Source of the DNA: Magnolia sinica
Lineage: Eukaryota > Streptophyta > Magnoliopsida > Magnoliales > Magnoliaceae
Length of the DNA: 64,000 bases
Direction: 5' to 3'
Assembly: GCF_029962835.1 (NCBI RefSeq)
Contig: NC_080573.1
Location: forward strand, 93,119,501 to 93,183,500
Shown here: one piece after another, positions 42,379 to 52,605 of the stretch
Layout of the letters: every line of letters starts with the position of its first letter
Position numbering within the stretch: the first letter of the stretch is position 1
Notes under the pieces: generated by a model
The model's input: only the letters and a program-made list of their open reading frames with translations
Databases searched by the model: none
Told to the model about the DNA's origin: nothing
Made by a program: the position numbers and the translations under genes

Positions 42379-42785
42379 TGTTTTTTCGAGCTCCATTCAT
42401 CAAGTGCAGGCCGTCGGTGGCCCACCTTGGCTCGAGACCTCGGGTGCAGCCGTGCAGGCTGTTGGTGGTCCGCCCTGGCTCTAGACCTTGGTCGTGGCTC
42501 GCCCTGGATCAGGACAGACGCGGATTAGCTATTAAACAAGACAGTGGGTCCACCTTGGCTCGTTGGTGGACTGCACTGCATGGTGGGTCCCGCCCTGACT
42601 CGCTAGTGGTTCGGCCGATCACGGGACCTCACTGGCTCAGCTGCAGCTGGTGGCCCGCCCTGACTCAACCTTGCTGGTGGACTGACCTTCATGGTGGTTC
42701 CCGCCTTGGCTCGCTGGTGGTCCGGCCGATCTCGGGACCTCGCTGGCTCGGGTGCAATGTCCCGCCATGGCTCGCTAGTGGTCTG

Positions 42786-43135
42786 GCTGAGCTAACCCTA
42801 ATCCTACCCCAACCCTAAACCCTAAAACCCTAACCCTAAGCCCAAATCCTAACCCTAAACCCTACCCTAACCCTAACCCTAAACCCTACCCTAACCCTAA
42901 CCTAAAGCCTAAAGCCTAAAGCCTAAACCTAACCCTAGACCCCTTAAACCTAAATCCTAACCCAAACCCTAACCTAAACCCTAAACCTAACCCTAAACCC
43001 TAAACTTTAAACCTTGAACCTAACCCTAAACCCTAAACCTTAAACCTTAAACCTAACCCTAACCCCTTAACCTTAACCCTAACCCTCCCTGGCCCTAAAC
43101 CCTAACCCTAAACCTAATCCCCAAACCCTAATTCT
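42786..43135. repeat. Degenerate telomere-type (CCCTAAA)n array
   Basis: About 350 bases of CCCTAAA, CCCTAA and CCTAAAG-like units, the plant telomere repeat in degenerate form. The array lies wholly inside the 7.2-kb hAT element, after its left subterminal region. It is not a chromosome end, since unique DNA continues on both sides. Confidence 0.9.
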
Positions 43136-43484
43136 TAAATTGAAAAAGTGTTTAATTTATTTGAAATTTTGAATTAAACAATTAGTAGTTACTTTTTATG
43201 GAATTACCATTTACATTGCTTATTAGTTAACTTAATATGTTTGTATAATTGTATTACATTACTTTTTTGCTTATCTTATTTTTGTGTATTATATAGTTAG
43301 TTTAATATGTATTACATTACTTTTTTTACTTAGCTTATTATTGTGACTTGTGTTTGTGAGTTAGATAATTATTTGCCCATTTGATGATTTCTATGTGGCA
43401 TACATAGATATAGTGTGCTTTTGGTGACATAGAAATTGCATAAATTGTCCCATTTTGGACAATTCAATGATCGATGGATAGTAT

Positions 43485-44418
43485 TAGAGCCATACACGAG
43501 TTGAGTTATCTTGTTAGCTTGCTTGGATCAACTCAGAAAAGCTCAACTCAACTCAGATCGAAACTGTGTTCGAGCCGAGTCGAGTCGATTTTTTGAGCTC
43601 GAAAAAATTTCGAAAAAATTTTGAACCGAGTTCAAGCTTGCCCAAGCTTGAATCGACTCGGATCAAACCCAACTCGAATCAAACTTGGATTGAACTAGTT
43701 CGGTGACTTGGTTACTTTGATATTGTTGTTGCTCACCATGTGTTTGATGAAATGACTCAACGAAGTGTAGCTGGTGGCAACTTGCACTTCAGTCTGTTAT
43801 TTTCTTACTTTTCCTCTGGTTGTCATATTTTATAGATAATGTTCCTGTTGCATTTTCTTTTTGTGCTTCTCTTGAGTTTGATAGGATATCTGTCTTTTAG
43901 TGAAATCCGAAAATATCAAAAGAGCACTGAACTGCTGATTAGGAAGCTGTCATTCCAGAGGTTGGTCCGTGAGATTGCACAGGACTTCAAGGTGAGTTGG
44001 AGATGAAATTATAATGTTGGTCCCTTTTTCCAATGTGAGGTAACAAGCTAACTCGACTCGTGTACAGCCCTACTGGCAAGGAAGGTACGTATATGAAACC
44101 AAATACCCTTTTTTTCTTGATTTTATGTTACTTATAAGGTGTTTGATGAAATACCTGTAAATCCATTGTTGTTGTTTTACATACAATAAGATTTTAAAAA
44201 TGCAGTTCATGTGTTTGTGAAAATGCCGCACAGGCGAACTCAACTTGATCTTGGCTCGAACTCAACTCCAATTGGCCTGAGTTGCTGACCAAATTGAGCT
44301 GAGCTGGCCAGTCAGGCTCGAGGACCGAGCTGAGCCGAGTCCGAATTGGGGTCAACAAGTGCCCGAGCCGAGTCGACCTGTACCAAGCTCGACTCGGATC
44401 GACTCGTGTACACCTCTA
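43485..44418. mobile_element. Nested hAT-type element (GTACACGAGTCGAG family) holding an H3 exon
   Basis: Ends are TAGAGCCATACACGAG and the inverse of TAGAGGTGTACACGAG, flanked by GATAGTAT and GATGGTAT (7 of 8). An internal second right end (…CTCGTGTACAGCCCTA at about 44074) shows that a further copy of the same family is nested inside. The stretch between about 43773 and 44046 is foreign to the family and contains a histone H3.3-like exon with intron flanks. 594-bp relatives such as 32651-33244 lack it. Confidence 0.8.
43901..43991 (+). pseudogene. Histone H3.3-like internal exon, captured fragment
   Basis: The 91-nt exon is bordered by a good acceptor (ATCTGTCTTTTAG) and donor (GTGAGT). 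It reads [16 protein letters not shown] and then [14 protein letters not shown], which is histone H3 from the αN region into α1, with Ser replacing the usual Pro of KLPF. Plant H3.3 genes have introns, and both borders match positions I recall (before EIRKY and after QDFK). About 120 bases of T-rich intron precede it and about 50 follow. The rest of H3 (tail and histone-fold C-terminus) is absent, so it cannot make a histone. It lies inside nested hAT DNA and is probably a transposon-captured genomic piece. Confidence 0.88.
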
Positions 44419-45154
44419 GATGGTATGCTTTAATATAACTTATTGAAATGTTTATGCCTGATTTGCGGTTCATCTCTTCATTTCTCTTCCGATATGTTTC
44501 TTCATTTTCATTTCTAATGTCAAATATCTTCACATTGCTTAGATATTTGGTATTGGAATGTAACAGAAGATCAACTTATCTGCAGAGACATGAGGAGATG
44601 CTGCCAGATTTTCAGCGTGGACGTTTAAATAGGAATATGAAAGTATTATAATCTATCCAACCTTTTATGGGTAACTAATTTAACTTATTATTGTGACTTG
44701 TGAGTTAGATAATTAGTTGTCCATTTGAAAATTTCTATGTGACCATATATAGATATAGTGTGTTTTTGGTGGCATAGAAATTGTTCAAATTGTCCCATTT
44801 TAGACAGTTCAAGGTTAGATGGATAGTATGCTTTCATATAACTTATTTAAATGTTCATGCCTGATATGCGGTCCATCTCCTCATTTCTCTCTGGATATGT
44901 TTATTCCTTTTTATCTCTAATGTCAAATATCTTCACATTGTTTAGATATTTGACATTAGAATGTAATGGAGGATCAACTTATTTGGAGAGGCATGGAGAG
45001 ATGCTGCCGAATTTTCGGCGCGGATGTTTAAATAAGAATATGAAAGTATTACAATTTATCCAACCTTAGATGAGTAATTAATTTAGTATTTAATATAACT
45101 CTTTTAATATTAGATTGCTAATGCTAATATGATTTAGTATCTTTAAACTATTAG

Positions 45155-47208
45155 ATGGCTAGTGAGGGTCTTTCGAATACCCTAGGCGGTTTGTCAGTTA
45201 CATCACTGATGATCCTGGAACATGAAGGATTAGGTCTAGAAGATGAAGAGGTGCCCATTGATATTAGTACCTCACAGTCACATCTTACAGGAAAAGTGAA
45301 AAAAAGATCGGTAGTATGAGAAGATTTTGAAGAAGTAACCCTGAAGAACAGCGCCGTGAAGATACAATGTAAGTACTGTAAAACTTAATATGCTAAGTAA
45401 GCAAATGGGTCGACTACAACTCTTAAGAAACATAGTCTAAAGTGTTAGAAAAAAGTGGGAACTCAGACCTCAGGGCAATAAACACTTTCATTTACCCAAT
45501 TAGGGGGTCCATCACAAGGTACATTATCCATCTATAAGTATAACAAAGACCAAGTGAATGAGTTAACGACCAAATTTATTATTGCCAATGAAAGACCATT
45601 TCAAATGGTAGAGAGTCCTGCTTTTGTCGAATTAGCCAGATGCCTTAATCCTAAATACGAGAAGGTCTCATGTACAACAATAAAGAGAGTGTTCATAAAC
45701 ATGTATAAAAGCGAGAAGCTTAAGATGGAAGGACAGTTGGAATCGATTTCCCAAATTAACCTGACATCAGATTTATGAACGACATCTAATTAATGAAAGG
45801 GGTATATGTCACTCACTTCTCACTACGTTGATGTCAAATGAAGGTTCTGCAAGATAATCATAAACTTTCGTTATTTCACACCTCCTCACACCGGATTGAT
45901 GATTTCAGACTGCATGTACAAATGTCTTATGGAGTGGGGCATTGAAAAGAAAATCTTCTCAATAACTTTAGACAATGCCTCTGCAAATGATAGCGTGATA
46001 ACAAATTTGCAGAACCAGTTTAGGGCCACTGGTGACTTGTATTTTTGTGGAAAGATATTTCTTGTTAGGTGTTGTGCCCACATCCTAAACTTGATTGTAC
46101 AAGATGACCTTAAAACAATTGAGCTAACGATCGAGAACATAAGAGAGAATGTGAAGTACATAAGGGGGTCACCTTCACGATTATATACATGGAATGAGAT
46201 CGTGAAGCGGTTGAATTTGTCATATCAGAGAACGATGAAGCTGGATGTCATGACACGTTGAAATTCAACTTTTGAAATGTTGGATTCAGCGATAGCTTTA
46301 AGAGATGATTCTCTCACTATGTGGAGCCTGATAGTGCGTATCTTTGGTTTCCTTCTGAAGATGATTAGTGAAAAACTGAATCAGTTCGCAAGTTCCTTTC
46401 GATTTTTTACGACACAATGAAGAAATTTTTAGGAAGCAAGTATTCAACAACAAATATATTTCTACCAGAACTTTGGAGGGTAAAAAATGTCTTACATAGA
46501 AGCTGTAGTGGACTGGACTTTTTAAAATTAACGACTATGGGTATGCAGTTAAAGTTTGATAAGTATTGGTCTGAGTGTAGTCTGGCAATGACTGTTGCAG
46601 TCATTCTTGATCCTCGATACAAGATGATCATGGTTGTATTGATATGTAATAAGTTGTATGGTGAGAAGAGTGCCCCTAAGGTCGATAAGGTCGATAAGAT
46701 AAGTGATGCAGCTAATGATCTGTACAATTTCTATATGTGCGCCGCAAAAGAGAAAACTCCTTAAGTGAGTTCTAGTTTTGCTTTTGATGAATCGTGAGAA
46801 GAAACGGTAGATGATTTCATGTATTTCGTAGTATAACATGAGACTCAAATCCAGACACCCCAATCAGAACTTGAAAACTATATCAAGGAGCCACTTGTAA
46901 ACTACAAAAGCAATGAGTTTGATGTTTTGGACTGATAGAAGATGAAATCTCGTGATTCACAATACATGATGCTCTTGTTAATAGCACAAGACATATTATC
47001 AATTTCAACGGTGGCTTTAGAATCTGCTTTTAGTATGGGGAGTAGGGCCGTGAACGAGTATCGAAGCTCACTTACACTAGAATCGATTGAAGCGCTCATT
47101 TGTACACAGGATTGGCTACGTCCAATTTACGGGAAAGGGAACTCTGTTGATGAGGAGTTCGAGGAAGAGAAAAGTGACACGCAAGATGAGACAATACCTG
47201 CAGGATAA
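45155..47208 (+). pseudogene. Ac-like hAT transposase, decayed
   Basis: ATG at 45155 opens MASEGLSNTLGG. A BED-finger-like region follows near 45320-45450 (EDFEEVTLKN, IQCKYCKT, TTTLKKHSLKC). Then come FIIANERPFQMVESPAFVEL (45576 on), the catalytic-core region FSITLDNASANDSVI and RCCAHILNLIVQD (45950-46120), a DUF4413-like part (FDKYWSECSLAM, ILDPRYKM, 46550-46640), and the dimerisation end ILSISTVALESAFSMGSRAV then LICTQDWLRPIYG (46990-47130). Order and content match plant Ac-type transposases. Several in-frame stops lie before 45554, with others near 45780-45860, 46261, 46764 and 46935, so no full protein is made. It is the likely former transposase of the 41998-49199 element. Confidence 0.85.
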
Positions 47209-47482
47209 AACACTGTCTTCTATTTAACTTGCAGTTTCTTATAAGTTACAACATGATATCTGTAATTATTTTTTGATGGTTTAAATTGTAATATTTTATG
47301 GGTGGATGAATATTTCTCTCTTTTCATTTGTACTATTCAATTAGTTAATGTTGCTTAAATATCATATCATATGGTTGGCTAATTGCGTTCATTCATCACT
47401 ATAACTTTATATATATATATATATATATATATTGCCTTTAGCCTAACCACATATTTTTCTTTTAAAATATACACCTGTAGAT

Positions 47483-48261
47483 ATGTCATCGGAAGATGAT
47501 GCATCGAAATATATTTGGGATTATGGAGTTCAAGTCTACTCCCAAGATAGAAAGATAAAGTTACAATGTAAGTTGTGTGGAAAACAATTTATAAACAAAA
47601 CAAATCGGCTGAAATTACATTTGGCTTGTCGGGGAGGAGACGCTGCACCATATAGCAAAGCTCCTCAAGAAGTTCGTAATTTATTTCGAGTCATTCTCGA
47701 TTCAAATATAAAGACTTTCTACACCCCTCCCCCTACAATTACAACTAATACAACCAGCCATAGAATATATAGAAGTATGCCCATTATAAATGAAGGGTTA
47801 AGCAAATGAACTGCCTCCAGACCCTCCACAGTTAATAGAGAAGAAGAACAATAGAGACTTCTAAGGGAACATGAAGAACAAGATTATAAAGAGGCCATAA
47901 AATAAAGTTTACAATGGCATCCAGGACCAAACAACAATATCTACCCCTTCTGAGATAACATGATGCTGAAGTAGGCATGAGTAAATCATCAAAGTTTCTT
48001 AAAAGTTTCGCAACATTTTATATGAGGTTGGAAATCCCGTACAAATCGAATCATAAAAAGCGCCTGAAAAAACTAGTTCAATCTATGAATGAGGACGATG
48101 GGAAGACATCTCCACCATCCGATTCAGCAGAGGTGAACGACCATCTTTTAGACACCTCTAACTCGGAGTCGTCCCAGAGTTGGAGTGCAGTTGAAGTCGT
48201 AAAAATAGAACCAAATGATGATTTTAGTGATGAAAGTAAAGGTGGAGGAGGGGGTTACTAG
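47483..48261 (+). pseudogene. Second hAT ORF: BED zinc-finger protein
   Basis: An open stretch at 47483-47809 (108 aa) starts MSSEDDASKYIWDYGVQVYS and has a BED-type finger (CKLCGKQFINKTNRLKLHL then AC), followed by DAAPYSKAPQEV, wording typical of plant hAT BED proteins. After a few stops, a 94-aa frame at 47977-48261 continues with a basic then acidic tail (…NHKKRLKKLVQSM…, …VEVVKIEPNDDFSDES…). No catalytic or dimerisation domain is seen. It lies 270 bp after the transposase and inside the same element, so it may be an accessory protein or the head of a second, truncated hAT copy. No extra hAT terminus is seen between the two. Confidence 0.6.
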
Positions 48262-48897
48262 TACGGACAAGGTTTATCTGGTTATATGTCACAAAAGACA
48301 TACATCATATAAAGGCTATTGAATATATGAAAGTTTTATTTATTTGTATATGCATGTTAGGTTTATTTACTTTTGATTATGGACAGATTTTATTTACTTT
48401 ATTCGTTTTATGGACATAATTTATTTACTTTGGAAGTTGGATCTGTGATATTTTAACAGTTGAATGACCTATATAAATGGTCTAACGTATTGATATCATG
48501 CGTCTCACCATGGATGATGGTTCATGAAATCTCCCAAATTGAAAGATTTTACCTTGGATCTCCCAAATAACAATTAAATGACCCATTGTGTGCCAAGTGT
48601 GTAGATGTGTGAGGTTTTAGCTAAAGCTCTCTATATTTGTACGTGTACCACTATCAATTTTCAAGTGCCCAATCCGACTTCAATAAGAGTATAGGATCCA
48701 ACTTGAAAATCCGGCTCAACATTTCTAACCCTAACCCCACCTGAATTCCTTTTTGTTCAACACACTATAAGATTCAAGCGCTTAGTATTTCATTCATTGT
48801 TTAATTGATTTTATTTCTCTCAAATATATTTTAAATATGTAAAATTAGTTATTTATTAACTTAGGAAAGTTATCCTTAATTTCTTCTTCTTTTTCTT

Positions 48898-48929
<32 letters not shown>

Positions 48930-49199
48930 TAATACAACTTTTTGAAATTTTTCAAAAAATAAAAAAAAAAATTTAAAAACAAAAGACTCGATCTGAATCG
49001 TACCCAACTCTATCCAACTTGGTTTCCCTGACTGAGTCGAACTTAGTTCGGGTCAGGCTAGCCAAGAATCGGTTCGGATTGAGTCAGCCCTTTTGGACTC
49101 GGTCCCGAGTTGGATCGAGTTTGGGTCAGGTAGTTGGCAAAACTGGATCGAGTTGAGTTGGACCTAACTCAGTCTGACTCGACTCGATGCCCATCTCTA

Positions 49200-50943
49200 G
49201 GTGGGGGGTAAAGAAAGGGAGTAGCGATGACAATATACATTCCTAACAGCGACATTACACAGGCTATTAATTACATTTACATAGTCCTTGATTAAGAGGG
49301 AAAGCCAAGCATGCAAGACTTTGTGAATAGTGACGTGCATGCACTATCTGCAGTTGTCTAATGGTCCTAGTTGTTTGAGTGAAGCAGTCCCCAAGGAAGT
49401 AGTGTTGCATTTGATTAGCATTTGCAGAATATTGTGTGAGGTGCTGAGCATCAAAGCAGATTAACTTGCCGTAAGGTACTGGAATGTATGTCCATTGGCT
49501 GTTGGCTAACAAGTGGGGGTTGCATGGAGATATCCACAGCCATGAACAGTGTGACGGCTCTTGGCAGTAGAGTGTTTAAGTGCCTCTAGCTGTAGCTGTA
49601 GTGATAGGAGAGGTCCCTGTTGCCTATGAATCATTCATGGCTCCACGCCATTTTATATATATCTGTAATACAGTTTTGGTCTGCACAGATAAATTCTATG
49701 ATTTAACTATCTTCTAAAACCGGTACATCTCACCTGATGCAACAACCCACTTCAAACCTTTTTTTGTATAGAAGGGTGCTACATGGTGCCCACAAAGCTG
49801 AGGCTGGGTGCTCTGTTAACAAGGGGTACTCAAAAAAGTGCCAGGGGACACCCAGCGAAGGGAATTAAGGTTCCATTGCAATTTTATGACCACAAAGGAG
49901 GCCTGTTTCGCAACAATGTCCTCGCGCCTTTGTTATGGAAACAAACAATAATACTAATCCATTTCACCGGTTGCAATTTGAGTGGGAAAGAATCCATTTC
50001 ACCAAACATGACAAGATCATCCAAATTACTGTCAGCTCATTTGGGGGCTTGGGCTTTAAAACACAGGTCAGCCTGCCTGGCTGGATATACAAGAATGAAG
50101 ATGCAACAAAGAATTCATAAACAAAGGAAATATGCTCGCCAGCCGCATTAGTAACAATCCAAACACAGTTGCTCAGATATTTCTATAATTTAACCAAACA
50201 GTGCATATAAAGCTCTGGAAAACAAGCCATTGTTTAACAGCAAACCAAACTCAAATGGTTTTGAAAGCTTTAGTCTAAGACTGTCAGACAAGAACAAAAC
50301 CACCTACAGAAGGGTGAATGAATATACATTATCTCAAAAACCTCACCTGCGTCTGTAAAGACAGCCCTGTGAATCCTGTAAAATGCAACGCACCCTGCCC
50401 AAGCCTTCTGTGAATCCTGTAAACTCAGTTCCGAGAGAGAAGGCAGCCACACCCACCCATCAACTACCTGTACACAAATTTTCAGATAAGCTCACATAAA
50501 AATGAGGCTCGATCCTTTAGAAGCAGGGATACCTGAACCTGCAAAAAAAAACTTGCTGAATGCGTAAGCTCAAGCTGTCCCATACCAAAAACAAAAGGGC
50601 TGGAGGTGGGTAATATTGAAAATCGAAGATTTGTTCACTACCCCCCTTGGATGTGAGGTTACTGAAAAAGAAAGTGGAGAGAAGAAACAAAAAAAGCTGC
50701 ATGCAGATAACGCAATTATCATAAAGACATTTGGATTCTTGATAATGCGTTTTGGTTCCTATTGTGCAGTCCAGAAATTATAAATACAGTGGAGCATTAA
50801 TAAGAACCTATATATTCTGGAAATTTGCTAGCATTTGGTCACCCTTTCTGCCCCACTAGATGGTGATCTGGATTCCAGTAGGCCCCACTATGGATCGTCC
50901 TTAGCTAGAACCTCAAGTTGCTATGTAGAAAATAAATAAATAA

Positions 50944-51009
<66 letters not shown>

Positions 51010-51425
51010 ACATAAAAATAAGAAGAGAAATTAACAGAAAAATAGGGAAAAAATGTACAACACAATATACCATTTATTAGTGTTTTTAACACATTTTTGC
51101 ATATCAGACTATTCTTTGATAAGAATGTGACTATCAAAAACAAATCAGGCATGATTAGGTGGATTATGACTCATTAAAATCACAAAAAAAGAAAAAGAAA
51201 ACGGAAGTGATGGTTTACCCTTTCATCGATCTTTCCCCAAAATGCCCCATTCCACTTTGATTCATCAAGTCCCTCTCAAATGTTGTGTTTGATTCCCAAA
51301 ACAGGCATAGAACTAGATCTAGTCTAAAATAAGCTTCTAAAGCTTCCTTAAGGGTTAATATGAAGAAAAAAGAAAGAAAGAGAAACATAAAATAAAAGCA
51401 GAAAAAAAAAAAAAAAAAAAAAAAC
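49200..51425. other. Non-coding stretch downstream of U2AF35 (on its strand)
   Basis: No exon with a recognisable family is seen. A 122-codon plus-strand frame at 49783 and several minus-strand frames lack splice or family support. A-rich and T-rich runs and an AT microsatellite (50949-51003) are present. Confidence 0.35.
50940..51004. repeat. (AT)n microsatellite
   Basis: A short AAAT run followed by about 55 bases of TA dinucleotides. Confidence 0.95.
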
Positions 51426-51429
51426 AAAA

Positions 51430-51600
51430 AACACTAGTGCCCTCATGACCATATCAGACCTGGCCTGTATCACATGCTATCAGTAAATACAGGCTGATAC
51501 AGCCCTTTTTTCCAGTCAGCACATTCACCCATTTCACCGTAACATAAAATGGTGGGGACCAGTATCGTAACCGCTTTTTAAAACCGTGATGTAGTGACTA
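51430..51600. mobile_element. Degenerate MITE, GTATC/GATAC type
   Basis: 'tgaccatatcagacctggcctgtatcac', 'caggctgatacagccc' and 'accagtatcgtaaccg' resemble the inverted-repeat elements at 34725 and 37450. The boundaries are unclear. Confidence 0.4.
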
Positions 51601-52189
51601 GTGAGGCATAGGACTGATAGGTGGCAAACAACAAGGGCAAGCAATGCTAGCAAACCTCCTTTTTCAATATGCAGAAATCTTGGAGAGATTTGCTCTTGTT
51701 GGAATCAAGAGATCTTTGAAACGTTGGGGCTTTTACTAAAAATACAAAATTTCACAATTTTCTTTTCCAATGTATCAAGCGCTTTAACCTGTTCTAAGAC
51801 ATTCTAATAATATTGCTAAGATATTTTGGTTCAATAAAACATCAAACCAGGAAAAAGAAAGCGCCATGGTTTTGAAATATAGGAGCAAGAAAAGGACACT
51901 CGATTTGCTCAAGGCAGCCAAAGATGGGAAGGTTGTTAGTTTAAAAAACAAGCATGCAAGGAATATGAGTGGGGGACTGCTGCAGTGGTGAAGACAAAAA
52001 AGAAAAAGAAAACACTTTTTTACATCCCATATCACAGAACAGTGGACCTGCACACCACCTGCACAGTGCAAAATGGGCTGTAAGCTACATTTCCTGAAGG
52101 GGTGGTTTTTTTCGTAAAAAGCAGCAACTACATCTTCTAAAAGAAGAATAATATAATCCTCAATCTGAAGATGTGTAGCATTCCTTGGA

Positions 52190-52510
52190 TCCCTAGTCTG
52201 CAAAGGTGGGGCCCATAGTTGGCCAATCAAAAATTCCTTAATCAAATGGAGCACAGTGAATGGACAATGGCCCAAAGAGTTAGATAGTTGGGACAATCCA
52301 ACCCTATCATTAGCAGCCTGCAAACAGATGGTCGAGAAAAGAAATACTCGGCAAGAGTCCATAATAAACTGAAAAAAGACTGAATATTTGAATGGTAAGA
52401 TCATCCAATCCGGGAAATCTTGGGGCATGATCCATCCACAGTAGGTCCCATCAAATTAGCAGTCTATATCATTGAACTATGGACCCACCTTGTAAAACTA
52501 GTAACCCAAG
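52190..52510. repeat. Dispersed repeat near the U2AF35 3' end
   Basis: The segment with 'ggtggggcccatagttgg', 'ggaaatcttggggcatgatcc' and 'gaactatggacccacc' is a diverged relative of the intron repeat at 53680-53990 ('ggagagttttggggcatgctcc', 'gaaccatggtctccac'). A 214-codon minus-strand frame runs through it but has no family support. Confidence 0.5.
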
Positions 52511-52605
52511 AATATAAGCACACCCTGGGCTCGAGAATCATACAATTTTCTTTTTCTAAAGGTCTTAACAAGATAAATCTGAGTAAGAGGCAAACCAGGC
52601 ACTGC

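Larger units (their letters stand above)
43346..45068. repeat. About 380-bp tandem duplication, first copy interrupted
   Basis: Copy 2 (44691-45068) matches copy 1, which is split into 43346-43484 and 44419-44661 by the nested element. Shared phrases include 'gagttagataatta', 'tagatatagtgtg', 'ggatagtatgcttt', 'catcttcacattg.ttagatattt' and 'gagatgctgcc'. Copy 2 shows the uninterrupted site 'gatggatagtatgctttcat'. The duplication precedes the nested insertion. Confidence 0.8.
41998..49199 (+). mobile_element. 7.2-kb hAT transposon with perfect 8-bp target duplication
   Basis: The left end is TAGAGGTGGGCAGGACCTG and the right end is the inverse of TAGAGATGGGCATCGAGTCG. The identical 8-mer GGTGGGGG flanks both sides (41990-41997 and 49200-49207). 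Subterminal DNA carries many 'gactcgactcg' and 'cggatccgatccg'-type repeats. Inside on + are a decayed Ac-like transposase (45155-47208) and a second ORF with a BED finger (47483-48261). The left third holds a poly-T run (about 42340-42377), a telomere-like array, a nested MITE and a tandem duplication. Size, TSD, ends and gene content all fit an originally autonomous hAT element. The 2.4-kb element at 60442 has related ends. Confidence 0.88.

Noticed and set aside
42378-42818. 146-codon plus-strand frame rich in Arg, Pro and Trp
   Set aside because: It is a translation of a GC-rich internal repeat ('ctggtggtccg', 'ccgccctggctcg') in the hAT element, ending in the telomere-like array. It has no domain.
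42786-43135. Chromosome end
   Set aside because: The telomere-like units are degenerate and unique DNA continues on both sides within a transposon, so this is interstitial.
49783-50151. 122-codon plus-strand frame downstream of the hAT element
   Set aside because: No domain, no clear exon borders and repeat-like surroundings. Kept only as non-coding DNA.
51784-52428. 214-codon minus-strand open frame
   Set aside because: It runs through a dispersed repeat (related to 53680-53990), contains no recognisable domain and has no splice or start context. Chance openness is more likely than a gene.
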